Part shown: piece after piece, positions 50,894 to 61,248 of the stretch
Layout of the letters: the number at the start of each line of letters is the position of its first letter
How positions within the stretch are numbered: the first letter of the stretch is position 1
From: Streptomyces sp. WM6386
GTDB lineage: Bacteria; Actinomycetota; Actinomycetes; Streptomycetales; Streptomycetaceae
DNA: 64,000 nt
NCBI RefSeq assembly: GCF_000972385.1
Contig: NZ_JXTE01000005.1
Coordinates: 124,001 to 188,000 of the forward strand
Direction of reading: 5' to 3'
Program-made: the position numbers and the translations under genes
Notes under the pieces: model-generated
The model's database searches: none
Seen by the model: the letters and a program-made list of their open reading frames with translations, nothing else
Told to the model about the DNA's origin: nothing

Positions 50894-51039
50894 GCATGGC
50901 GGACCGGCACGGTTGCGCGGAACACCTCGCGGCGTCGCTGCCCGGCGCAGAGCCCGGTGCCACGGAAATTCGGGATCAACTTCCTTTGCACTCAGGTAGG
51001 TTCGGGCGCGACCAGTTGTTCGAAGAGAGGAACGCTGTC

Positions 51040-51441
51040 TTGCGCACGCCCCATCGCCGACTGACGTCCGCCCTCGGGATCGCCGCGGCCTCCGTGTCGG
51101 CGCTCGCCCTGGGCATCGCCCCGGCCCACGCCGGCTACACCTACGAGGCCTCCAACTCCATCATCTCCTCCGAGGTGACCGCGAAGACGTACTTCGCCTC
51201 CGACGGCGAGATCCTCACCGCCCTCGACATGGCGAAGGACGGCCACGGCACCGCCGCCCAGTGGCGCTACAACTCCAGCTCCGCCACCCACTCGTACTAC
51301 AACGGCTCCGGCTACGCCGTCGCCCACAACTGGGACCTGTCCTTCGCGGAGGGCACCACCCTCCAGATCCGCGCCTGTCTCCAGGAAGGCTCCGACGGCA
51401 CCCCGTACAGCTGCGGTGGCTGGGAGTACGCCAAGGCCTGA
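51040..51441 (+). CDS. Small secreted protein (133 aa), unknown function
   Basis: A TTG-started ORF (GAGAGG about 10 nt upstream). A Sec signal peptide (RRLTSALGIAAASVSALALG) has a cut after APAHA, near residue 32. The mature part is about 100 aa, rich in Ser/Tyr/Asn (YNSSSATHSYYNGSGYAVAH), with two Cys near the C-terminus (RACLQEGSDGTPYSCGGW) that could form a disulfide. It resembles short secreted Streptomyces proteins of unknown role. A strong hairpin follows 30 nt after the stop. Confidence 0.8.
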   Translation: MRTPHRRLTSALGIAAASVSALALGIAPAHAGYTYEASNSIISSEVTAKTYFASDGEILTALDMAKDGHGTAAQWRYNSSSATHSYYNGSGYAVAHNWDLSFAEGTTLQIRACLQEGSDGTPYSCGGWEYAKA

Positions 51442-51470
51442 GCATCGGGCCCGCCGGTCGCACGGCAGTG

Positions 51471-51498
51471 AAGGGGCGGGCCCGCGGGCCCGCCCCTT
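51471..51498. terminator. Terminator after the small secreted protein gene
   Basis: A perfect 14-bp-per-arm GC palindrome (51471-51484 with 51485-51498) with two A at the 5' and T at the 3' end. Confidence 0.82.
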
Positions 51499-51553
51499 TC
51501 GTGACCGCTTAGGGTCGAGGCGTTCCGTCCCTCGTCGAGCCGGAGGTCGCCCC

Positions 51554-52729
51554 ATGCGGATCTCGCAGCGGGCCCAGTCCGTCGCCCCGTTCTACGCCAT
51601 GGAGTTCGGCAAGCATGCCGCCGCCCTGGAAGCCCAGGGCCACCATGTCGTCAAGCTCAGCCTCGGGGAGCCCGACTTCGGCGCGCCCCCGGCCGTCGTC
51701 GAGGCGATGCGCGCGGCCATGGACGGGCGGCCCATGAGCTACACCGAGGCGCTCGGGATGCCGTCCCTGCGCCAGGCGATCGCCGGGTTCTACGGGGAGC
51801 GGCACGGCGTCGATGTCGACCCGGGCCGTGTCGTCGTGACCGCCGGGGCCTCGGCCGCCCTGGTGCTGGGCGCGGCCGCGCTCGTCGACGCCGGGGACGA
51901 GGTGCTCATCGGCGACCCGTCGTACCCCTGCAACCGGCAGATCATGGAGAGCTTCGGCGCCCGGGTCACGCTCGTCCCGACCAGCGCGGCCTCCCGCTTC
52001 CAGCTGGACGCGGACTCCGTGCGGTCGCACTGGACGGAGGGCACGCGCGGGATCATGGTCGCCACCCCGTCCAACCCGACCGGCACCTCGGTTCCGGAGG
52101 GTGAGCTGGCCGCGCTGTGCGACCTCGCCCGGGAGCGGGCGGCGTGGCGCATCGTCGACGAGATCTACCTCGACCTCGGCGACCACGACGACCGGGGCCG
52201 GCCGCCGCGCAGCGCTCTGTCGTACGACCCCGACGCCGTCGTCATCAACAGTTTCTCGAAGTACTTCGGCATGACCGGCTGGCGGCTCGGCTGGTGCGTC
52301 GTCCCGGAGATCCTCGTACCGGCACTGGAACGCCTCGCCCAGAACTACTTCCTGTGCGCCTCGACCCCCGCCCAGCACGCCGCCCTGGCCTGCTTCACCC
52401 CCGACTCGCTCGCCGTCTGCGAGGAACGGCGCGCCGAGTTCGGGCGCCGGCGCACGCTCGTCCTCGACGGCCTGGCACAGCTCGGACTGCCGGTCCCTGT
52501 GCCGCCCGACGGGGCGTTCTACGTCTACTTCGACGTCAGCGGCACAGGACTCACCTCGTGGGACTTCTGCGCCCGGGCACTCCAGGAGGCGCACGTCGCG
52601 CTCACCCCGGGCCGGGACTTCGGGGTGGGGACGGCCCAGACCCACGTACGCCTGTCGTACGCGGCCTCCGCCGGGGAACTGCGCGAAGGGATCGCCCGCT
52701 TGGGGAAGTTCGTCGCGGCACTGCGGTAG
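51554..52729 (+). CDS. PLP-dependent aminotransferase (class I, AspC/AlaT-like)
   Basis: A 391-aa fold-type I aminotransferase. Motifs: SLGEPDFGAPPAVVEAM near the N-terminus, YTEALGMPSLRQAIAGFY, ATPSNPTGT (Asn binding PLP), IVDEIYLDL (Asp/Tyr), and NSFSKYFGMTGWRLGW with the Schiff-base Lys; a C-terminal Arg (HVRLSYAAS) would bind the substrate carboxylate. GGAGG lies 8 nt before the ATG at 51554. Specificity is not readable. It shares a region with the glutamate-synthase operon but is separated by a terminator. Confidence 0.92.
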   Translation: MRISQRAQSVAPFYAMEFGKHAAALEAQGHHVVKLSLGEPDFGAPPAVVEAMRAAMDGRPMSYTEALGMPSLRQAIAGFYGERHGVDVDPGRVVVTAGASAALVLGAAALVDAGDEVLIGDPSYPCNRQIMESFGARVTLVPTSAASRFQLDADSVRSHWTEGTRGIMVATPSNPTGTSVPEGELAALCDLARERAAWRIVDEIYLDLGDHDDRGRPPRSALSYDPDAVVINSFSKYFGMTGWRLGWCVVPEILVPALERLAQNYFLCASTPAQHAALACFTPDSLAVCEERRAEFGRRRTLVLDGLAQLGLPVPVPPDGAFYVYFDVSGTGLTSWDFCARALQEAHVALTPGRDFGVGTAQTHVRLSYAASAGELREGIARLGKFVAALR

Positions 52730-52868
52730 TACGTCGCTTCACGGAACGCACACACACCTCACCCATTAGCTTTAAAGTTCAAGCGATAGGCTCTTCGCCA
52801 GTCGAGTGGGGGCGACGGAGCCCACGCGCCGCGCTGCTCACTTCCCCCCACAGGCACAGGAGAGTCGT

Positions 52869-53975
52869 GTGAGCGACGGCGACGTAGTGGTGATCGGCGG
52901 CGGCTACGCGGGAGTCCGCCTGGCGAAGAAGCTGGACGCGACGGCGCGGGTCACGCTGGTGGACCGCAAGGAGGTCTTCTTCCACCGCATCGCCTCACTG
53001 CGCGCCGGGATCCGGCCGGAGTGGTCGGTGACGCCGTTCATCCCGTACGACCGGCTGCTGAACGGCGGCCGCATGGTGCAGGGCAAGGCGCTGCGCATCG
53101 ACACCGAGGCCCGGCAGGTCGTCCTGGCGACGGGGGAGCGGCTGCCGTACGACGTGGTGGTGATCGCCACCGGCGCCGACTATCCCGAACCGGCCCGCTT
53201 CAACGGCACCACCCCGGACGAGGCGGTGAAGGCCTTCGCCGGGCATCAGCAGGCGGTCGCCCGTGCCGGGCACGTCCTCGTGGTCGGCGGCGGGCCCTCC
53301 GGCGTGGAGCTCGGCGCGGAGATACGGCTGGCCCGGCCGGACGCCCGCGTGACGCTGGCCCACTCCGGGCCGGCGTTGCTGCACGCCACGGGCAGTGAGC
53401 GCGCCGGGCGCAAGGCGCTGGCCTGGCTGGAGGCGCATGACGTGGACGTGCGGCTGAACTCCTTCATGTCGCCCGGCTTCGACTTCGGCACCTATCGCGA
53501 CGCCCACGGCAACGTCATGGAGGCCGACCTCTCATTCTGGGCCACCGGCACCACACCCAACACGCTCTGGCTACGACTGGGAGGCCACGGCGACTGGCTG
53601 AACCACTCCGGACACGTCAAGGTCGACCGCACGCTCCGGGTCGACGGGCGCCCGGACGTCTTCGCGGTCGGCGACGTCAACGACGCCACGGAGCTGAAGA
53701 TCACCCCCGCCGCACTGGCCCAGGCCGACCTGGCGTTCCACAACATCCGCGCCCACCTCCAGAGCTCCGGCAAGCGCCGCAAGGAACCCCGCTTCTACAA
53801 GCCCGTCCACCGCACCCCCCTCATCGTCCCCTTCGGGGCGGCCGACGGCATGACCCTGCTGCCGGTGCCGGGCGGGGAGAGCGCGGTGCTGGGAGCACGG
53901 ACGTCGGTGCTGGCGAAGGCGAAGACGCTGATGACGCCTTATATGCGGCGGCAGTTGGGGTACACGGCGGCGTGA
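52869..53975 (+). CDS. FAD/NAD(P)-dependent oxidoreductase (NDH-2/AIF-like)
   Basis: A 368-aa pyridine-nucleotide-disulfide-type flavoprotein. The FAD Rossmann motif VVIGGGYAGVRLAKKL lies at the N-terminus, ATGADYPEP around 100, the NAD(P) motif VLVVGGGPSGVELGAEIRL around 137-155, and FAVGDVNDATELK closes the FAD site. It has no redox-active CxxC. The size and VVIATGAD/GDVND layout fit the NDH-2/AIF/FSP1 group, which reduce quinones at the membrane. The GTG at 52869 has AGGAG upstream. AT-rich TTTAAAGTTCAAG at 52771-52783 in its promoter may be an operator. Confidence 0.9.
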   Translation: MSDGDVVVIGGGYAGVRLAKKLDATARVTLVDRKEVFFHRIASLRAGIRPEWSVTPFIPYDRLLNGGRMVQGKALRIDTEARQVVLATGERLPYDVVVIATGADYPEPARFNGTTPDEAVKAFAGHQQAVARAGHVLVVGGGPSGVELGAEIRLARPDARVTLAHSGPALLHATGSERAGRKALAWLEAHDVDVRLNSFMSPGFDFGTYRDAHGNVMEADLSFWATGTTPNTLWLRLGGHGDWLNHSGHVKVDRTLRVDGRPDVFAVGDVNDATELKITPAALAQADLAFHNIRAHLQSSGKRRKEPRFYKPVHRTPLIVPFGAADGMTLLPVPGGESAVLGARTSVLAKAKTLMTPYMRRQLGYTAA

Positions 53976-54008
53976 GGTGGCGGAGAGGACCGCTGGCGGG
54001 CACGGGGA

Positions 54009-54044
54009 ACGCCCCGGCCGACCCGTGAGGGCCGGCCGGGGCGT
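54009..54044. terminator. Bidirectional terminator between FAD oxidoreductase and katG
   Basis: An 11-bp perfect GC-rich stem (54009-54019 with 54034-54044) between convergent genes. Confidence 0.8.
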
Positions 54045-54074
54045 CCCGGTGATCCGATCAGGCTCGGATCGGGC

Positions 54075-56285
<2,211 letters not shown>

Positions 56286-56723
56286 TCAAGCCTTGCGGGC
56301 GGTGGAACAGGAGGGGCACAGGCCCCAGTAGATGACCTCGGCCTCGTCGATGGCGAAGCCTCGGTCGTCCGAAGCGGTCAGACAGGGGGCGTGCCCGACC
56401 GCGCAGTCGACGTCGACGACAGCCGCGCACTCCCGGCAGACCAGGTGGTGGTGGTTGTCGCCGATCCGGCCCTCGTACCGGGCGGGGCTGCCCGGTGGCT
56501 CGATACGGCGGACGAGTCCCGCCGCGGTGAGCGCGTGGAGGGCGTCGTAGACGGCTTGCACTGAGATGTGGCCGACCCGGTCCCGGACCCCGGAGGTGAG
56601 GGCGTCGACCCCGAGGTGGTCACCGGCGCGGACGGTCTCCAGAAGCGCGACGCGGGCGGCCGTCACCCGCAGGCCGGCCCCCCGCAGATCTCCTGCGGTG
56701 GTCGGAGGCTGCGGTGAAGTCAT
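56286..56723 (-). CDS. furA: Fur-family repressor FurA (CatR/FurS-like)
   Basis: A 145-aa Fur-family regulator. The winged helix covers about 10-80 (AGLRVTAARVALLETV, HISVQAVYDALHALTAAGL). The metal-binding dimer domain has NHHHLVCRECAAVVDVDC and a C-terminal CPSC zinc pair. FurA homologues repress the furA-katG operon and release it on oxidation. The ATG at 56723 is preferred over a TTG at 56732; the leader is very short, and leaderless furA transcripts are known in streptomycetes. A Fur-type palindrome lies 26 nt upstream. Confidence 0.93.
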   Translation of the reverse strand: MTSPQPPTTAGDLRGAGLRVTAARVALLETVRAGDHLGVDALTSGVRDRVGHISVQAVYDALHALTAAGLVRRIEPPGSPARYEGRIGDNHHHLVCRECAAVVDVDCAVGHAPCLTASDDRGFAIDEAEVIYWGLCPSCSTARKA

Positions 56724-56748
56724 GGGGGCCAACCTACCCCCACAAACA

Positions 56749-56772
56749 CGAATGGTTCAAGAAATGGATTCG
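56749..56772. promoter_or_regulatory. Candidate FurA operator upstream of furA-katG
   Basis: An AT-rich 24-bp element in an otherwise GC-rich promoter region, bounded by CGAAT (56749-56753) and ATTCG (56768-56772), with inner GGTTCAAGAAATGG. It overlaps where the furA promoter should be; TTGGAA (minus strand, 56773-56778) could be the -35. The position fits autorepression. Confidence 0.6.
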
Positions 56773-56883
56773 TTCCAACTCTGTGTCGTGTCGTGTTGCC
56801 GTGCGTTCACCTCGGCAGTGCCGTGCGGCCACCGTGTACCGTCTGTTTACTGATAGTCGCCCTGGGTGACGCCCCGTCGTGCG

Positions 56884-59800
56884 TCAGCGTCGCGACCGGC
56901 GTACGACCCCCGCCGCCGCCCCTGCCGCGGCCACCCCCACGGCCGCCAGCGTCAAGCTCCGCGCCCGGCGCCCCGGAGCCGTCGGCCGGGCGCCGGGGGC
57001 GACTCCGTACGCGCTGCCGGCAGCCCCGGGCAGCCCGCAGGCCAGCAGCTCCGCCAGATGCACCGCCTCATGGCCCCCGCTGTCGAACTCGTGGATCTGC
57101 GTGCGGCAGCTGAACCCGTCGGCCAGTACCACCGTGCCCGCGTCCGCCTCCCGCAGCCGGGGCAGCAGTACCCGCTCCGCGCATGCCTCGCTGACGTCGA
57201 GATGCCCGGGCTCGAACCCGAAGTTCCCGGCGAGTCCGCAGCAGCCGGAGTCCAGCCGCTCGGCGTCGACCCCGGCGCGGCGGAGCAGCTCGCGGTCGGC
57301 GTCCCAGCCCAGGACCGCGTGCTGGTGGCAGTGCACCTGGGCGAGCGCCCGCGCGGAGCGGTCCGGCACCTGGGGCGGCTCGTAGCCGGGCGAGTGCGCG
57401 GTGAGCAGCTCGGCGAGGGTGACGGTCTGTGCGCGCAGTCGCCGTACGTCCGGGTCGCCGGGGAACAGGTCGCCCGCGTCCGAGCGGAACACGGCCGTGC
57501 AGCTCGGTTCCAGGCCGACCACGAGGCCGCCGTCGCGCAGATGCCCGGCCAGCCGGCGCACGGTATGGCCCAACACCCGCTCGGCGACGCCGAGTTGTCC
57601 CGTGGAGATCCAGGTCAGCCCGCAGCACAGCGGCTCGTCGGGCAGTTCGACGCGCCAGCCCGCGTGCTCCAGCACCCGCACGGCCGCCCGGCCGACGTGC
57701 GGGTGGAAGTGGTTGGTGAAGGTGTCCGGCCAGAGCAGGACGCTGCCGCGCGCCCCGTCGCCGTACGGCTCGTGCCCCGCGAACCACTGCTGCAGTGTCC
57801 GCCCGGCGAACAGCGGCACCTCCCGGTCCTCGACGCCCGCGACCGCGACGGCCGCCCGGGACAGCGGCGGCGTGTGGGTGAGGGCGTTGACGACCGGCCC
57901 GAGCCGGGCGCGGCCGACGGTCTGGGCGAGGAGCGGCAGCCAGCCCATGGACAGATGGGCGCGTGGCCTGCGCCACCAGCGGCCCTCGTAGTGGTGGGAC
58001 AGGAACTCCGCCTTGTAGGTGGCCATGTCGACGTCGGCCGGGCAGTCCTTCTTGCACCCCTTGCAGGCCAGGCACAGGTCGAGCGCGTCCCGTACCGCCT
58101 CGGAGCGCCAGCCGTCCTGGACCGCGCTGTCGCCGTGTCCGTCGAGCATCTCGAAGAGCAGCCGGGCCCGTCCGCGCGTGGAGTGCTCCTCCTCCCGGGT
58201 GACCTGGTAGGACGGGCACATCACGGAGCTCTTGGTCTCGAGCTGCCGGCATTTGCCCACGCCCACGCACCGGTTGGCGGCCGCGGCGAAGGAGCCGCCG
58301 TCGTCCGGGAAGCCGAAGTGCAGGTCGTGGGGGTCGTACGGGGACCAGTCGCCGCCGAGGCGCAGGTTCTCGTCGAGCCGGTACGGGGCCACGACCTTTC
58401 CGGGGTTCATCCGGTCGAGCGGGTCGAAGACCGCCTTCAACTGCCCGAACGCCCCTACCAGTTGTTCCCCGAACATCCTGGGGAGCAGCTCGCCCCGGCT
58501 CTGTCCGTCCCCGTGCTCGCCGGAGAAGGAGCCGCCGAACTCGACGACGAGGTCGGCGGCGCGCTCCATGAACCGCCGGTAGACGGCGACCCCGTCGGCG
58601 GAGTACAGGTCGAAGGGGATCCGTGTGTGCACGCACCCCTGCCCGAAGTGGCCGTAGAGGCTCGGCCCCGTGTCGCTCCGGTAGCCGAATTCCTCGAACA
58701 GGCCCCGCAGTCGGCGCAGGTAGTCGCCCAGTCGCTCGGGCGGCACCGCCGAGTCCTCCCAGCCCTCGAAGGTGTCCGGGCGGCCCGGCACATGCGCGGT
58801 GGCCCCGAGGCCGGCCTCCCGCACCTGCCACAACTCCTCCTGGTGCGCGGGCTCGTCGAGGAAGGCGACCTCCGGGTCGTGCTCGGACTCTTGGAGCGCG
58901 TCCAGCATCCGGTGCGCCCGCTCGTCCGCCTCCTCGACGGTGTCGCCGCCGAACTGCACCATCAAGTAGGCATCTCCCTCGGGGAGTTGGGCGCGTGCCT
59001 TCGGGTTGAGGTGCTTGAGCTGCTCGTCGTGCAGGAGGTAGGAGTCGAGGCCCTCCAGTGCGATCGGCTCGTACGGCAGGATCTCCGGTACGGCGTCGGC
59101 GGCCCGGTCGATACCGGGGAACCCCAGGACCACCAGCGCGCGTTCCTTCACCACCGGCACCAGCTTCAGCTCCGCCCGCAGGACGGTGACGAGCGTCGAC
59201 TCGCTGCCGACGAGGAGCCCGGCCACGTCGAAGCCGTGCTCGGGGAGCAGGGAGTCGAGGTTGTAGCCGGAGACGCGGCGCGGGATGTCGGGGTAGCGGT
59301 GGCGGATCTCGTCGGCATGGGTGTCGCGCAGGGCGCGCAACCGCCGGTAGACGGCGGCCCGTGGATCACCTTGCCGCTCGATCTCGGCGTACTCCTCGTC
59401 GCTCGTCCCGCCGCACCAGAACCGGGTGCCGTCGTAGAGCAGCACCTCCATACGGGCGACGCCGTCGACGACCTTGCCGTACGCCTGTGCCGTGGCGCCG
59501 CACGAGTTGTTGCCGATCATGCCGCCGATCGTGCAGTTGGCGTGGGTCGCCGGTTCGGGTCCGAAACGCAGCCCGCTCGGGGCGAGTTGCCGATTGAGCT
59601 CGTCGAGGACGATGCCCGGCTGGACGACACAGGTGCGGGCTTCGGTGTCCACGGACTCCAGCCTGTTGCCGTACTTGGACCAGTCGATCACCACGGCCGT
59701 GTTGGTGCACTGCCCGGCCAGACTCGTTCCCCCGCCCCGGGACAGCACGGGCGCGTCGTGCTCCCGGGCGACGGCCACCGCCTGCACCGCCGCCTCGGGC

Positions 59801-59988
59801 GTGTGCGGCACGACCACCCCGATCGGCGTCTGCCGGAAGTTGGAGGCGTCGGTGGAGTAGGCGGCCCTGCTCCCGTCGTCGAAACGGACCTCGCCGTCGA
59901 CACGGTCGCGCAGGGCGGCCTCCAGGGACTTCGCGTCGACGGTCGCCCCTCGTCGTACGACGGGAGCGGGCAGCTCCGACCCGCCCAT
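56884..59988 (-). CDS. FAD-linked oxidase / Fe-S oxidoreductase fusion (YdiJ/GlcD-GlpC-like)
   Basis: A 1034-aa fusion. The N-terminal PCMH FAD domain has SRGGGTSLAGQ and GGMIGNNSCGATA (about 80-170). The D-2-hydroxyacid-dehydrogenase C-terminal domain ends GSFSGEHGDGQSRG and MNPGKV (about 470-520). Ferredoxin-like clusters follow (CVGVGKCRQL...MCPSY; CLACKGCKKDCP, near 560-650). A CCG domain has two CCG motifs (PLCCGLTW, DSGCCGLAGNFG). The C-terminus has one TM helix (SLTLAAVGVAAAGAAAGVV). It should oxidise a 2-hydroxyacid (D-lactate, glycolate or 2-hydroxyglutarate) and pass electrons to the membrane. GGAGGAGG lies before the ATG. Confidence 0.9.
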   Translation of the reverse strand: MGGSELPAPVVRRGATVDAKSLEAALRDRVDGEVRFDDGSRAAYSTDASNFRQTPIGVVVPHTPEAAVQAVAVAREHDAPVLSRGGGTSLAGQCTNTAVVIDWSKYGNRLESVDTEARTCVVQPGIVLDELNRQLAPSGLRFGPEPATHANCTIGGMIGNNSCGATAQAYGKVVDGVARMEVLLYDGTRFWCGGTSDEEYAEIERQGDPRAAVYRRLRALRDTHADEIRHRYPDIPRRVSGYNLDSLLPEHGFDVAGLLVGSESTLVTVLRAELKLVPVVKERALVVLGFPGIDRAADAVPEILPYEPIALEGLDSYLLHDEQLKHLNPKARAQLPEGDAYLMVQFGGDTVEEADERAHRMLDALQESEHDPEVAFLDEPAHQEELWQVREAGLGATAHVPGRPDTFEGWEDSAVPPERLGDYLRRLRGLFEEFGYRSDTGPSLYGHFGQGCVHTRIPFDLYSADGVAVYRRFMERAADLVVEFGGSFSGEHGDGQSRGELLPRMFGEQLVGAFGQLKAVFDPLDRMNPGKVVAPYRLDENLRLGGDWSPYDPHDLHFGFPDDGGSFAAAANRCVGVGKCRQLETKSSVMCPSYQVTREEEHSTRGRARLLFEMLDGHGDSAVQDGWRSEAVRDALDLCLACKGCKKDCPADVDMATYKAEFLSHHYEGRWWRRPRAHLSMGWLPLLAQTVGRARLGPVVNALTHTPPLSRAAVAVAGVEDREVPLFAGRTLQQWFAGHEPYGDGARGSVLLWPDTFTNHFHPHVGRAAVRVLEHAGWRVELPDEPLCCGLTWISTGQLGVAERVLGHTVRRLAGHLRDGGLVVGLEPSCTAVFRSDAGDLFPGDPDVRRLRAQTVTLAELLTAHSPGYEPPQVPDRSARALAQVHCHQHAVLGWDADRELLRRAGVDAERLDSGCCGLAGNFGFEPGHLDVSEACAERVLLPRLREADAGTVVLADGFSCRTQIHEFDSGGHEAVHLAELLACGLPGAAGSAYGVAPGARPTAPGRRARSLTLAAVGVAAAGAAAGVVRRSRR

Positions 59989-60066
59989 GACCCCTCCTCC
60001 GCTGTGGCCCGCGACAAGGCGCGCTCCGGGTACCCGGAGCGGGGCGGGGCAATCAGCGGGCGATGG

Positions 60067-60603
60067 TCATCGGTCCTGGCAGGCGTGGGAGCGGAAGTCC
60101 CCGACGGAGCCCGTCTCGGACTGCTCCGGGGCCGCGTCCTCGGCGAAGTCGGGCATCAGCGCGCCCATCGCCTCGCGCTGGGTGGGTCCCATGATCCGGG
60201 CCAGCGCCTCCTTGACCGTCTGCGCGAGGACCCCCGAGGCCTCCTTCAGCAGGCCTCGGGCCTTCTCGGTGAGGGCGACCTCGATGCCGCGTTTGTCGCC
60301 GCAGACCGATTGGCGGGTGACGAGGCCGGCGTGCTGGAGGCAGGCGATCTGGTAGGTGAGGCGGGTCTTGGGGCGGCCCAGGAGTTCGGCGATCCGCGTC
60401 ATGCGCAGACCTTCCGAGGGGTTCCCCGCGAGCAGGCACAGGACCAGGAACTCGTCGTGCGAGACGTCCAGTCGCTCCTTGACCACGGAGCGCAGCTCCT
60501 GCTCGACGGCTCCGGTCGCGGCCAGCATCAGCATCCAGGCGTGCAGCTCTGCGGGCAGGAGTCCGCCACCTGCGGCGGAGGGGCAGTCGGAGTGATCGGC
60601 CAT
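60067..60603 (-). CDS. MarR-family transcriptional regulator
   Basis: A 178-aa winged-helix repressor. The core (about 20-150) has SHDEFLVLCLLAGNPSEGLRM, ELLGRPKTRLTYQIACLQ (recognition helix region) and the wing LVTRQSVCGDKRGIEVALTE, with Cys in the wing that could sense oxidants. The C-terminal ~25 residues are acidic. It is divergent from yceI, and the shared region has three related AT-rich operator-like elements, so it probably represses itself and yceI. Confidence 0.92.
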   Translation of the reverse strand: MADHSDCPSAAGGGLLPAELHAWMLMLAATGAVEQELRSVVKERLDVSHDEFLVLCLLAGNPSEGLRMTRIAELLGRPKTRLTYQIACLQHAGLVTRQSVCGDKRGIEVALTEKARGLLKEASGVLAQTVKEALARIMGPTQREAMGALMPDFAEDAAPEQSETGSVGDFRSHACQDR

Positions 60604-60623
60604 GACGCCCAGTCTACCCGTCG

Positions 60624-60695
60624 TCCAATTTTGGATCAGATGGGTTGTTCATATTTGGATGACCCGCTAGCGTGAGGTCATTCAAATTTGGATGA
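60624..60695. promoter_or_regulatory. Three related operator-like repeats between marR and yceI
   Basis: TCCAATTTTGGA (60624-60635) is a perfect palindrome. TTCATATTTGGATGA (60648-60662) and TCATTCAAATTTGGATGA (60678-60695) share TTTGGATGACC and are near-palindromic. They are spaced 24-30 bp apart in the divergent promoter region, as expected for a MarR dimer binding several sites. Confidence 0.7.
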
Positions 60696-60732
60696 CCCCC
60701 GCTATGAACATCAGTACGAAGGAGACCCCGTC

Positions 60733-61248
60733 ATGACCGTCGCCGTGGAAACCGGCCTGTGGCAGCTCGACACCGCCGCCTCGACCGTCGCGATCAAGCA
60801 CAAGTCGATCTGGGGGCTCATCACCGTGAAGGGCGCCTTCACCGCCGTCACCGGCCAGGGCGAGGTCCGCCCCGACGGATCCGCGGTCGGCACCCTGACG
60901 CTGATCGTCGCGTCCCTGGACACCAAGAACCCCAAGCGCGACACCCACCTCAAGGGCCCCGACTTCTTCGACGCCGACAACCACCCCGAGCTCACCTTCG
61001 CGGTCCGCAGCGCGGAACTCCGCGACGGCGACAAGGTCCACGTCATCGGTCAGCTCACCGCGCGCGGCATCAGCCGCCCAGTGACCTTCACCGCCCGCCT
61101 CACCGGCGCGGACGCCGACGCCCTCACCCTGGACGCCGAATTCTCCGTGGACCGCAACCAGTTCGGGATGGGCTGGAACCAACTCGGCATGATCGCCCGC
61201 CTCACCACGGTCACCACGAGCCTCCGCTTCACCCGGACGGCAGCCTGA
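60733..61248 (+). CDS. YceI-family lipid-binding-like protein
   Basis: A 171-aa lipocalin-like beta-barrel protein: WQLDTAASTVAIKHKSIWG at the N-terminus, RDTHLKGPDFFDADNHPELTF in pieces near residues 75-95 and NQFGMGWN near 140 are YceI signatures. The family binds polyisoprenoids. This form has no signal peptide and should stay in the cytoplasm, as is common in actinobacteria. GGAGA precedes the ATG at 60733. It is very likely under control of the divergent MarR. Confidence 0.93.
   Translation: MTVAVETGLWQLDTAASTVAIKHKSIWGLITVKGAFTAVTGQGEVRPDGSAVGTLTLIVASLDTKNPKRDTHLKGPDFFDADNHPELTFAVRSAELRDGDKVHVIGQLTARGISRPVTFTARLTGADADALTLDAEFSVDRNQFGMGWNQLGMIARLTTVTTSLRFTRTAA

Noticed and set aside
56866..60675. 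A 1269-codon plus-strand frame opposite the FAD/Fe-S oxidase and marR
   Set aside because: It spans two well-supported minus-strand genes and has only Arg/Val/Gly/Ala-rich sequence without motifs.
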